Below, piece by piece: positions 47,001 to 56,424 of a stretch of 64,000 nt of DNA (positions are counted from its first letter, which is position 1; each line of letters begins with the position of its first letter). Source of the stretch: Gadus chalcogrammus (taxonomy: Eukaryota; Chordata; Actinopteri; Gadiformes; Gadidae); contig NC_079412.1 in NCBI RefSeq assembly GCF_026213295.1, positions 1,043,656 through 1,107,655 of the forward strand. Reading direction: 5' to 3'. Below the pieces are notes generated by a model. That model searched no databases. It saw nothing but the letters and a program-made list of their open reading frames with translations, and was not told the DNA's origin. A program made the position numbers and the translations under genes.

Positions 47001-50000
47001 GCATAACACATTGGACTCTCGTCTCTGGTATTTCTAAAACGAGACTTGGGGGTTATCTCAGCCAAGGTGGAGAATGAATTGGGGGGATGGAACTTTGGCT
47101 TTGACTCCCTCAAGAACATGAACCACGACATGGAGGAGAAAGGGATTGTTGGCGTCGAATGTCTCCCGCTTGAGCCCCGCTGAGGGACCACCGCCGGAGG
47201 CGGAGGTGCCTAAGCGCTGCCCGGCAACGATCCCTTTCTCCTCCTTGTCGCGGTTCAGTCTACTTCACATTGATGTGGACGTTGAAGAACCAGGAACGTC
47301 GGAGAACCCTACGCGGTCGTTTGAGATTCATAATATCGGCTCACACAGCTTTTGGCCGTGATAATATATATTATATGATATAGATATCTATGTAGGCTAT
47401 ATGATCATATTTAGATATAGAGCTCCAGGACTCCCGTGTGTTCTAGAATATTTACAGAACACGGCTAAAGGCTTTGTGCGCCTCGCCATTGCGATACATC
47501 CACTGTAAACAGAGCGCACCGTGGCTGCAAGCTGCAGTGCCACACCCCCACCCTCCTCCTTGACCCGCCTCGCTCCTCAGCGGGGCTCAAGCGGGAGACA
47601 TTCGCCGCCAACAATCCCTTTCTCCTCCATGTCGTGGTTCATGTTCTTGAGGGAGTCAAAGCCAAAGTTCCATCCCCCCAATTCATTCTCCACCTTGGCT
47701 GAGATAACCCCCAAGTCTCGTTTTAGAAATACCAGAGACGAGAGTCCAATGTGTTATGCGCCATAACAGCAAAAGCAGAACGATTATCCAAATAACAAGG
47801 ATGCGTACAACACTCTATATCTAAATAATATCATATAATACATAGATATCTATATCACAGACATATTATCACGGCCAAAAGCTGTGTGCGCCTCCAGACG
47901 ATATTATGAATCACAAACGACTTTGTCGGGTTCTGCGACGTCTCTGGTTCTTCCACATTCACATCAACCTGAAGTCTATGGAGTCAGAACAGTCTCATTA
48001 TTAATGAATGCACAGAGAAGGATTCACAAATGTATTTTGTGATTTATATATAAATTACTCTCTTCTCACAAATACATTTCAATGCACACACAAATGGATA
48101 TCGGCATGTATAAATGTAAAATAAATCCAGAAACAAAAATAAGTTTCACAAACATATTTCTGATCCACACACAAATATGTCTTGTTTTAAATAAAGGTAA
48201 TATAAATCCATAAATATATTAATTTAAAAAAGATTTGCAATTTTCATCAAAAATGTATTTGGATGTTGTTACATTTATGTACAAACTGTTAAACTTGAAT
48301 TTACAAGACGCTTTTCATTTGTGAGCTTGTTTGCATTTGTGTGTGAAACTGTCTGCATTTATGTGTGGATTTTTGAGACTCTCCTGACGTCGCTAGATTC
48401 ACAAATGCATTTTTTTCAACAAGGAAGTCTCTGTAGCCAATCAGATGCCTCCCTCGTTTTCAGTCAACCACATGACTGCTGTGACTGGGTTTTTACGTCG
48501 GTGCCGTTTACTACTTTAACGGCACCGATAATCCCAAAACCCAGTCGAAATTAGATGGAAAAAGTGTCGTGACGCAGCATTTACTTCTTCACCACCTAGA
48601 GATTGTTATGTACGATCATTCAAAAAAACATGTTCTTTCCGATAGAGTAGACATTTGACAGAGAACCGGGAGGCTCGGAGGCTGGACTCAGAGGTCGGAA
48701 CTGCAGCCATGTGATTGGCTGAAAACGAGGGAGGCATCTGATTGGCTACAGAGAGTTCCTTGTTGAAAAAAATGCATTTGTGAATCTAGCGACGTCAGGA
48801 GAGTCTCAAAAATCCACACATAAATGCAGACAGTTTCACACACAAATGCAAACAAGCTCACAAATGAAAAGCGTCTTGTAAATTCAAGTTTAACAGTTTG
48901 TACATAAATGTAACAACATCCAAATACATTTTTGATGAAAATTGCAAATCTTTTTTAAATTAATATATTTATGGATGTATATTACCTTTATTTAAAACAG
49001 GACATATTTGTGTGTGGATCAGAAATATGTTTGTGAAACTTATTTTTGTTTATGGATTTATTTTACATTTATACGTGCCGATATCCATTTGTGTGTGCAT
49101 TGAAATGTATTTGTGAGAAGAGAGTAATTTATATATAAATCACAAAATACATTTGTGAATCCTTCTCTGTGCATTCATTAATAATGAGACTGTTCTGACT
49201 CCATAGAAGTCGACTGAACCGCGCGCTGCCTGCTGCCGGCTGCCCGCTGCCGGGCGATGGTGCCTCGCGGCAACCGGCGGCATGTCGCAGTTCATGTACT
49301 TCAGCGAGTCAAAGCCAAAGTTCCTTTCCCCCAATTCCTTCTCAACTATGGCTCAGATAACCCCCACGACAGTCACGTTGTGGAAATACAAGACACGTCA
49401 AAGAACTGACAAGAAACACTTGCGTTACAGTGTGTGTATTCACACACACACATGTGGCGCTCGCACGGTCGAGTCTCATTGGCGGGCCAACGTCTCTAGG
49501 CGGGCCAGGCAAAGCAGCGCTTCAGAAACGGCCAATCAAAGCCCGCCCTGCCTTGGTTCCCTCCCCCATAGTGCCAAAACTAAATTCGCGCGCGAGAGCA
49601 GAACATCAGACGCGAGAGGATGTTACGCGCGAGAGGCTGTTTAACGCGCGCAGAGGTAATTTGCGCGCGCGAGAGCAGAACATCAAACGCGAGAGGCTGT
49701 TACGCGCGAGAGGTTGCTTCGGGGCAATCTGGTGTCCCGAAGTGCTCCGTTAGGACGATGAGGAGCTTGGAGCACAACCTTCGAAGAAGAAATCTAGTTT
49801 CCGATCGTCAACTCGCAGACTAAATCGCCGGCTCCCACGGAAAACCATAAAGCTGGCCATTGTAGAATGCGAGAGACTTGCGGTTTTCTCTAAATATCAC
49901 GCAAACAAAACAAGCAACTGGATTATTCAGTTTTCCCGTTTTGATTTAAAAAATGCCTTTCAAAACCAAAGCAGAAAAACCAAAAAACGACTCTGTTAAT

Positions 50001-50445
50001 TGTTTTTTCTGATTTTGTTTTAAATCGGAATATTCAAAGAACGAACCATACACGGATTTATTTGCAGCATGTTAAATCATTTTTATCCGAATTGTGTTAT
50101 ACTGAAATTATAACAATGGACTCATAGGTTTCATATGCAGCTTGGTGTGGGTGCAACGGCTGCTATACTGACAGACACTGCCCCTGTGGGTGTGCAATTA
50201 TTAAATCGTTGTTATAGTTGTCTGATAATGTATAGGAAGCATTCTGACCATGCGGGCTGGGCATACAGTTGTAGTCTATGCATGACACAATAAAACATTT
50301 TATTCATTCATATTAAACCAAACATAATGATAGCCTGCTAACTCTCATTTCGACACTCTACTTTTGAGCACGTGGATTAGCTAAAACTCTTGCTTCATTT
50401 TGGTTAAACTGCAGCTTGAATTTCCCTCGGGATTAATAAAGTATC

Positions 50446-50509
<64 letters not shown>

Positions 50510-50651
50510 ATCTCTATCTATCTATCTCTAGCTTCGCTGCTCTCTTTAATTTGCGACACATATGCGAACCTATAACGTTATTCAATTAAATTACATTTAA
50601 CAGCGCAATATTATATTCGAAGCTATAGTACAAGAAGTCAGCACTTACCAT
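38054..50651 (-). CDS. Spliced Crypton-type tyrosine recombinase gene with C2H2 fingers and SANT-like tail, intact 908-residue frame
   Basis: Nine coding exons with GT-AG borders and agreeing phases: 50649-50651 (ATG only), 45943-45991, 45092-45138, 42811-42924, 40193-42299, 39706-39813, 39173-39235, 38254-38476, 38054-38066. Their sum is 2727 nt, divisible by three, with no internal stop. Domains: acidic N-terminus (1-200), two C2H2-like fingers (about 229-247 and 311-331), helical middle, recombinase domain (about 560-745), Ser/Pro linker (PPPSPTKSSASSS), and a SANT-like end (KKWTKEEIQAVEKTLMD, KWEGVKFYVKNRI). The fold is that of Cryptons, which move as DNA through a tyrosine recombinase, several of which became vertebrate nuclear genes. 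The last 13-nt exon (ending SRCT) and the ATG-only exon are the weakest calls. The introns contain a MITE and foldback palindromes. Confidence 0.8.
38557..38911. mobile_element. 355-bp MITE in an intron of the recombinase gene
   Basis: Terminal inverted repeats AGGGTGCACTCACACTAGGC and its complement at the right end. Internal inverted copies of CTCAGGCCACGG also occur, and a G run at 38826-38840. Target duplication is not evident. Confidence 0.8.
40193..42299 (-). CDS. Main exon: C2H2 fingers and tyrosine recombinase catalytic domain
   Basis: This 2.1-kb exon is open throughout. Finger 1 is YCLFCSKSFSKMARHLESKH, finger 2 is HCVNCEAYLKRKSLWRHMQ with RCH. Recombinase blocks in order: ILFNRRREGEVSKM (first Arg, with the usual R-x-x-E spacing), GKRGRKVPILLTP (the lysine-bearing hairpin region), STKLRKHIATMS (position of the H-x-x-R box, here K-L-R-K-H), and FLGHDIRVHRQYYRLP (LGH histidine and tyrosine nucleophile). 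Exon ends are supported by the acceptor TTTTTTAG before 42299 and the donor GTAAAA after 40193. Read without splicing, the frame would run only seven codons further to 40170. Nuclear action is likely from several Lys/Arg clusters (SKRRH, KDKKRKVQK). Confidence 0.85.
42400..42700. repeat. Imperfect short tandem repeats in intron 4
   Basis: Irregular copies of CAAATAAGACAACAT (42420-42520) followed by TAGTTATGACAGTGTCATGT-type units (42595-42670). No gene. Confidence 0.6.
43423..43450. repeat. Perfect 28-bp palindrome
   Basis: CCTGGCACACACAA followed directly by its reverse complement TTGTGTGTGCCAGG. It lies just left of foldback copy F3, in intron 3 of the recombinase gene. Confidence 0.9.
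43480..44990. repeat. Foldback palindrome family, copy F3, in recombinase intron 3
   Basis: Shares the GTAACGCAAG, GGATAACCGTTCTGCTGTTG and TTTTCTCCTCC blocks with the other copies. Its centre was a perfect palindrome of about 100 bp (arms 43887-43936 and 44463-44512) now split by a 523-bp element. The right part ends with the block around GCCCACTAACACCTATAC, also found near 37715. Confidence 0.8.
43937..44459. mobile_element. 523-bp element TAGCCTGG...CCAGGCTA with 9-bp target duplication
   Basis: Ends TAGCCTGG and CCAGGCTA. CCGCTGCAG is present on both sides (43928-43936, 44460-44468). The target is the exact centre of the foldback palindrome. A small frame at 44126-44404 containing CRFCSSNLIYQGKI has a C-x2-C pair but no recognisable family. 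Superfamily unknown. A 9-bp duplication would fit MuDR-like elements, 8 plus a chance base would fit hAT. Confidence 0.8.
44991..46200. other. Recombinase introns 1 to 3, no other gene seen
   Basis: Apart from exons 2 and 3 of the minus-strand gene (45943-45991, 45092-45138) this is AT-rich sequence without repeats I can identify. Confidence 0.5.
46205..50060. repeat. Foldback palindrome family, copy F4 (largest), in recombinase intron 1
   Basis: Nested inverted arms: outermost 46205-46310 against 49960-50060 (shared AACAAAATCAGAAAAAACAA and ATCCGTGTATG), middle 46440-46790 against 49212-49520, inner 46790-47175 against 47578-47970. Inner arms share private changes (GGATGGAAC, a missing CGTATT, CGCATCCTTG). 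A further module lies at the centre (47240-47570). A 1.2-kb palindromic element is inserted at 47977. Without it the copy is about 2.6 kb. Confidence 0.85.
47977..49205. mobile_element. Palindromic element G, copy 1, with 6-bp target duplication
   Basis: Ends TATGGAGTCAGAACAG and CTGTTCTGACTCCATA, flanked by GAAGTC on both sides (47971-47976, 49206-49211). The uninterrupted foldback sequence has a single GAAGTC. The two halves are near-perfect reverse complements (arms of about 450-500 bp), full of CACAAATACATTT-type words. The centre (about 48410-48790) is less symmetric. No coding capacity. Confidence 0.9.
50449..50527. repeat. (TATC)n microsatellite with SINE/LINE-type 3' end
   Basis: About 19 TATC units after TTTCCCTCGGGATTAATAAA (50425-50444), the tail of a fish retroposon whose body is not evident. 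The remaining DNA from 50061 to 50424 shows no gene. Confidence 0.92.
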
Positions 50652-50790
50652 CTCCTTCGCTGTTGAAAAGCCGGCGCGAAGTTCAAACTGGCAGCTTGAA
50701 GTCGCTTATATTTCAAGAAGCAACGGAACCGTCAGCCAATAAAATCGTTGCGTTATGCAAAACACACGCAAGTTCACTGTCAAATGAAAT
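50652..50790 (-). promoter_or_regulatory. 5' untranslated exon and putative promoter of the recombinase gene
   Basis: The ATG at 50649-50651 is the last codon of exon 1 (donor GTAAGT directly after it). Upstream on the minus strand are a GC-rich GCGCCGGC element (about 50674) and an inverted CCAAT box (ATTGGCTGACGG) about 85 bp before the ATG. The start site is not determinable from sequence. Confidence 0.4.
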
Positions 50791-51014
50791 CGCAGGTAGT
50801 GCACTGCGCATCCATAGGAACACAAGACTGGTGGGCCATCGGTGTTTAAATCATAAGCTAGATTTATCACACAGCATACACCGTATGGGTCACGTTGATT
50901 GGGTTGAAAGTTGATAGATTGAGAGACAAAGTGTAGATATTCAGAGATAAATATCTGGTGTTGGATGTTTTGTGTGTTTATTCAAATTCGATGAGAAAAC
51001 GTTTTTATTCAAAG

Positions 51015-51250
51015 TATTATTGAAAGTTTGCAATGACTGATGTTTGATTGCTTTTGTTTGTACATTTCAAACTTTCAATGAAGCTTTGAAAAAAAAATAA
51101 TAACAGATTTGAGGGAAAATTAAGCATTTTCAGATAATGTAGGAAATTACATAAAAATAAGCAAATATACCAATATGGTATATTTGCAGGCACTGGCGAA
51201 ACCATTTCTATTGCAGAGGCGTCTGTTTTCCTTAAATCAATTGTTAATAG
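51015..51250. repeat. Repeat paralogous to 55047-56425, empty site for element G
   Basis: TTATTGAAAGTTTGCAATGA and AAATATACCAATAT-GGTATATTTGCAGGCAC match the sequences flanking element G copy 2. Here no element is inserted. It contains its own small inverted repeat (TTGAAAGTTTGCAA/TTTCAAACTTTCAA). Confidence 0.8.
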
Positions 51251-51739
51251 TCATTTGACCAACACATTCAAACAATCTTTACCGCCCCAAGCCAGCATTT
51301 CCTGAGAGAAACAACAGGGGTGGGGGAGGGGCATGGTCACGGTAGGGACCGTAAAAGTCAGGATCTGTGTGATATCAACCAAGTCTCACCAATATGCGTA
51401 CAGATCGCACGGTTTGACACTTTCAAAATGCGTGCAGTACATACGCCAAATGACAATTTCGCGTGCATTAGATACTCAAAACCCAGCATTAACTTCTGTG
51501 GAGGGTAGATGCGTCCCCATACCACGCATCACTTTATACGCATACCGACGTCACCAGCGAGAATTACCGACGAAAGATGGATCTACCTTTTGCGTAGTTT
51601 TTCAACGCGGGGGACAATCAGATAAACATTCATGTTAATCCCTCACCATCGGATATAGACGAATGGATATCATTGTCCATCAACGGTGATGCCGTCACGT
51701 TATGCAACTATTGATTTGTTTGACATCAGGCGCGTCGTT

Positions 51740-51850
51740 AGACCTGGGCATTCGAGGCTATAGCCCCGGATCTTTTGGGAATAGCCCCGGATCGTTGTGC
51801 CGTAAAAAAAAAAAACATAATGCTGAAAATAGCCCCGTAGAGTTTACTTC
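51740..51850. repeat. ATAGCCCCGGAT short repeats
   Basis: Three copies of ATAGCCCCG(GAT) within 110 bp. Neighbouring 51250-51740 shows no gene. Confidence 0.45.
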
Positions 51851-52049
51851 TTAGTGATTGAATTACCAGCAGCCACAGATGCAACATTGTAGCGAGTGAA
51901 AACCGCAAAATGTAGCCGTGTCCATTGGCAGATTTAGAATAATTTGTTGCAAAATGTTGCAAATCGGGAGTAACACGTTCTCACTCCGAGCGCGTCGATT
52001 TCTGACGAACGGTCAGTGACTTTGGCTTCAGTTTCTGACGCAAAAGGGT

Positions 52050-52505
52050 ACCCTTGCGCTTATTTTTTCGACGCATGGGGTTTTCAACTCATTACAATTT
52101 AATCCCTCCAAGGCAATATATGAAGCTATGAGCATTCATCCCATTGGCTAACGGAAGACCCTATGGCTGCACACAGAGACGCTGTGAGCATTCATCCCAT
52201 TGGCTAACAGAGGGCCTTGCGCTTCTTTTTTCGACGCAGGGGGTTTTCCACTCATTACAATTTAATCCCTCCAAGGCAATGTATGAAGCTATGAGCATTC
52301 ATCCCATTGGCTAACGGAAGAGCCGATGGCTGCACATAGAGACGCTATGAGCATTCATCCCATTGGCTAACGCAAGACCATGTGCTTCTTTTTTCGACGC
52401 AGGGGGTTTTCCACTCATTGCGATGTAATCCCTCCACGGCAATATGAAGCTATGAGCATTCATTCATCCCATTGGCTAACGGAAGACCCGATGTCTGCAC
52501 ATTAA
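52050..52505. repeat. Tandem repeat, unit about 160 bp, nearly three copies
   Basis: Units starting CTTCTTTTTTCGACGCAGGGGG at about 52053, 52212 and 52383. Each full unit holds two copies of GAGCATTCATCCCATTGGCT, giving a two-level repeat. Confidence 0.85.
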
Positions 52506-53919
52506 CGGCGATTTTACAGTGAAATCTGTGACATTCCTCAACACAACTACACCAACGTGTCCTTGTTAATTAAAAAACATGTATGGGTTAAGTTTATGGG
52601 CATCAGTTGTCCTGTTTTGTGCTTTGATTGAGAGAAACAATCGTTTTTTTGATCAGTGCTGGGTAGCTGAGGTCGTTGCTATAGAGACCAAGACAGACAG
52701 AGCAACCCTTTCTCATAAAAATTACGTTCCCAGAGAACTATTCAGCATTCTCAATTACGTTTGTCTGAAAAACGTATTTTGTCTGTGATTACGTTTTATT
52801 GAACATATTGTAGTGCCGGAGGAAAAGGACGACGTAGGCAACTTAATTATAACCGTTTAATCCAATAAAACAGATCAGAACAATCAGTCACAGTGCATGG
52901 TTAGATCTCGTGCAACCGCCTAACGCGTCCCCCTATAGCCCCCGTGACTCCTGACCAGTTCCCTCCCACTCGATCAGTAAGAGGGGAACACAAACCCATA
53001 ATGTAGTCACTACAATATCGTAAATTCGAATTCGTTCTCAGCCCATTTACCGTGTTACTATAGCAGAATAAAGACGCTGCATCCAGTCACTTGACCTTCA
53101 TGGTAGCTATGGTGGTTGCTATCGACCACCCCCTCTAATCCTTAAACCCCGCGGCAAAGGAGCTACGGTCAATTGTGTTGTTTTTGTCGTAAACTGGGGT
53201 CCGATGGTTAAAAAATAGACAGATATTCCAAGCTATCCTTAAAAGGCACCTAGGATGTTTAGACTTCTTCTATAACCTATTTTTTAAAGCAAAACACCAA
53301 ACTCATTTATTTAACGAGGCAGGGTTATTTGAAACAATTTATTAAATAAATATTTGTGAGAGGTCATTCCATCTCCTGGGTTTGCTTCCTATTTATGTCT
53401 AGTGTACACCCCTACTGTCCACAAGTACCCCCCTCCCCCCGTTTCCCCATATTGATTTGGATAATTGTTGCCACGTCCCAGTGGTTGTGGTATCACATAT
53501 ATAAAAAAAAGCCTCATTCAATTATGATCGATTAGGAGGCCGAGCCCTAAAGGTAAAGCAATAGGTGACTGAATTGAAAACATTTTCAAGTAAGCTATAC
53601 CTTAGGGTCTCTTATATATCAAAGGGGGTCTCAAAAGACGCATACCATCAACCTGTGGCTCCAGCCCTGCAGGGAATGACTCAGCAAGTGCTCCATCTCG
53701 TTGCACCTCACACAGCGGCTCTCTTGCAAGATTTTAGCCTGAAGTTCTTCCCCGACCTACATCGTAGCCATCCAACATGCATATCTGAGAATCAGGCCTC
53801 TCTTTAATAATGACATAAAGTTACGAGAGAAATACACATTCACTTTTTTGTTATCTCATAAGCGGCGTGGTGCCGGCTCCTTTTGACCTTTTGACCCCAG
53901 ACTTCTAGAACGTATGAAA
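52506..53919. other. No gene seen
   Basis: Mixed DNA without a recognisable protein. 52840-53000 has CGCGTCCCCCTATAGC and a CpG-rich tract that may be retroelement debris. Confidence 0.35.
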
Positions 53920-54490
53920 ATATCTTCCCGGTGGCTTAACGGGGCAAACAAGGTGTCCTTTGACATCTACGTTTCGAGGCGATTGCAACGGTGCCACACA
54001 TGACCATATTTGAATACGTTTCGGGGTAGTTATTAGCTGTCGATTTTGGAGGCCTTTATCAATAATGACCAGCTATAGAATTGCTTCCCGATGGAGATTT
54101 TTGACATATTACATGTTATTTAGCATCTACACGTTGAGCTGAGTCCAATGAGATCAAGCGCGACCTTGTACCACACCAAGATCATGTCCTAGACCATAGG
54201 TGTACCATGTATACTACATGTTAACGTTTTGCTAGAGTGTCATGCTTGGTTTCATTGGACTCAGCTCAACGTGTAGATGCTAAAAAACATGTAATTTGTC
54301 AAAAATAAATATCGGGAAGCAAATCAATAGCTGGTCATTATTGATTAAGGCCTCCAAGTTCGACAGCTAATTACTACCATTAAACATGTTCGAATATGCT
54401 CATATGTGGCACCGTTGCAATCGCCTGGAAGCGTAGATGTTGAAGGACACCTTGTTTGCCCTCTTACGCCACCGGGAAGATATGATTGAC
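53920..54490. repeat. Long palindrome H with arms of about 250 bp
   Basis: Arms 53925-54160 and 54255-54488 are reverse complements at roughly 85%, for example ATCTTCCCGGTGGC, GGCGATTGCAACGGTGCCAC and CATCTACACGTTGAGCTGAG. Loop about 90 bp. Probably a foldback or MITE without identified target duplication. Confidence 0.82.
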
Positions 54491-54736
54491 TAATGAATTG
54501 ATTCAGCTATTTTAAGAGACCGCTGTTGTGTCAGGCAGCAGCAGTCCAGGTGCACGGGGGGAGGGGGGGAGGGGCCCTCCAGCCCTCCCCTTGATCGGCC
54601 ATAAATTAAGGTTGAGCTGAAGGCAGAAATGCACAACAGTATTCTCCACTGCTGAACTCTGACTCACAGGCCCAGTCCAGTGTTACAAATACATAAATTG
54701 TATTTATAGATTTAATTGTATTAGATATATTTATAT

Positions 54737-54798
54737 GAGAGTGAGTGAGTGAGTGAGTGAGTGAGTGAGTGAGTGAGTGAGTGAGTGAGTGAGTGAGT

Positions 54799-54871
<73 letters not shown>

Positions 54872-54890
54872 CGAGAGAGAGAGAGAGAGA
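54737..54890. repeat. (GAGT)n followed by (GA)n microsatellite
   Basis: About 16 GAGT units (54737-54803) and more than 40 GA units. Confidence 0.96.
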
Positions 54891-55217
54891 AATAGGTTTC
54901 TTTTACATGTTTTGCATAATGCTTTGTCAAATTCCTTGTCAAAAGACTCTTTTATATTATTTATATTTAATTTCCTTGTCTTCACTGAGAGGGAGTGTAA
55001 ATGGACTGCATTTATACAGCGCTTTTCTAAACAGTGGCCACTCAAAGCATTATTGAAAGTTTGCAATGATTGATGTTTGTTTGCTTTTGTTTGTACATTG
55101 CAAACTTTCAATAAAGCTTTGAAAAAAAGGTCATGCATCATAATATTAATTGACTGATTATTGGTCTACATAATAACAGATTTGATTACAACACAATAAG
55201 CAAATATACCAATATAT

Positions 55218-56347
55218 TATGGAGTCAGAACAGTCTCATTATTAATGAATGCACAGAGAAGGATTCACAAATGTATTTTGTGATTTATACATAAATTACT
55301 CTCTTCTCACAAATACATTTCAATGCACACACAAATGGATATCGGCATGTATAAATGTAAAATAAATCCATAAACAAAAATAAGTTTCACAAACATATTT
55401 CTGATCCACACACAAATATGTCTTGTTTTAAATAAAGGTAATATAAATCCATAAATATATTAATTTAAAAAAGATTTGCAATTTTCATCAAAAATGTATT
55501 TGGATGTTGTTACATTTATGTACAAACTGTTAAACTTGAATTTACAAGACGCTTTTCATTTGTGAGCTTGTTTGCATTTGTGTGTGAAACTGTCTGCATT
55601 TATGTGTGGATTTTTGAGACTCTCCTGACGTCGCTAGATTCACAAATGCATTTTTTTTTTTTTTTGCATGTCAAATGTCTACTCTATCGGAAAGAACATG
55701 GTTTTTTGAATGATCGTACATAACAATCTCTAGGTGGTGAAGAAGTGAATGCTGCGTCACGACACTTTTTCCATCTAATTTCGACTGGGTTTTGGGATTA
55801 TCGGTGCCGTTAAAGTAGTAAACGGCACCGACGTAAAAACCCAGTCACAGCAGTCCTGTGGTTGACTGAAAACGAGGGAGGCATCTTATTGGCTACAGAG
55901 ACTTCCTTGTTGAAAAAAATGCATTTGTGAATCTAGCGACGTCAGGAGAGTCTCAAAAATCCACACATAAATACAGACCAGTTCCCACACAAATGCAAGT
56001 AAGTTCACAAATGAAAAACGTCTTGTAAATACAAGTTTAACAGTTTGTATATAAATGTTACAACATCCAAATACATTGTGATGAAAATTGCAAATATTTT
56101 TTTAATTAATATATTTATGGATTTATATTACATTTATTTAAAACAAGGTACATTTGTGTGTGGATTAGAAATGTGTTTGTGAAACTTATTTTTGTTTATG
56201 GATTTATTTGACATTTATACCGATATCCATTTATGTGTGCATTGAAATGTATTTGTGGGAAGAGAGTAATTTATATATAAATCACAAAATACATTTGTGA
56301 ATCCTTCTCTGTGCATTCATTATTAATGAGACTGTTCTGACCCCATA
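55218..56347. mobile_element. Palindromic element G, copy 2
   Basis: Same ends as copy 1 (TATGGAGTCAGAACAG, CTGTTCTGACCCCATA), flanked by ATATAT on both sides (55212-55217, 56348-56353). The flanks join into a sequence whose unoccupied paralogue is at 51165-51190. Internal sequence is highly similar to copy 1 but lacks about 100 bp near the centre. Confidence 0.9.
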
Positions 56348-56424
56348 ATATATTGGTATATTTGCAGGCACTGGCAAAACCTTTTCTATTGCAGAGGTGT
56401 CTGTTTTCCTTAAATCAATTGTTA

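Noticed and set aside
47977..49205. Tc1/mariner-type insertion with TA duplication
   Set aside because: TA flanks fit too, but the longer GAAGTC and ATATAT duplications, confirmed by the uninterrupted foldback sequence and the paralogous site, are a better explanation.
52050..52505. CRISPR array
   Set aside because: Repeat units are 160 bp without unique spacers and the genome is eukaryotic.
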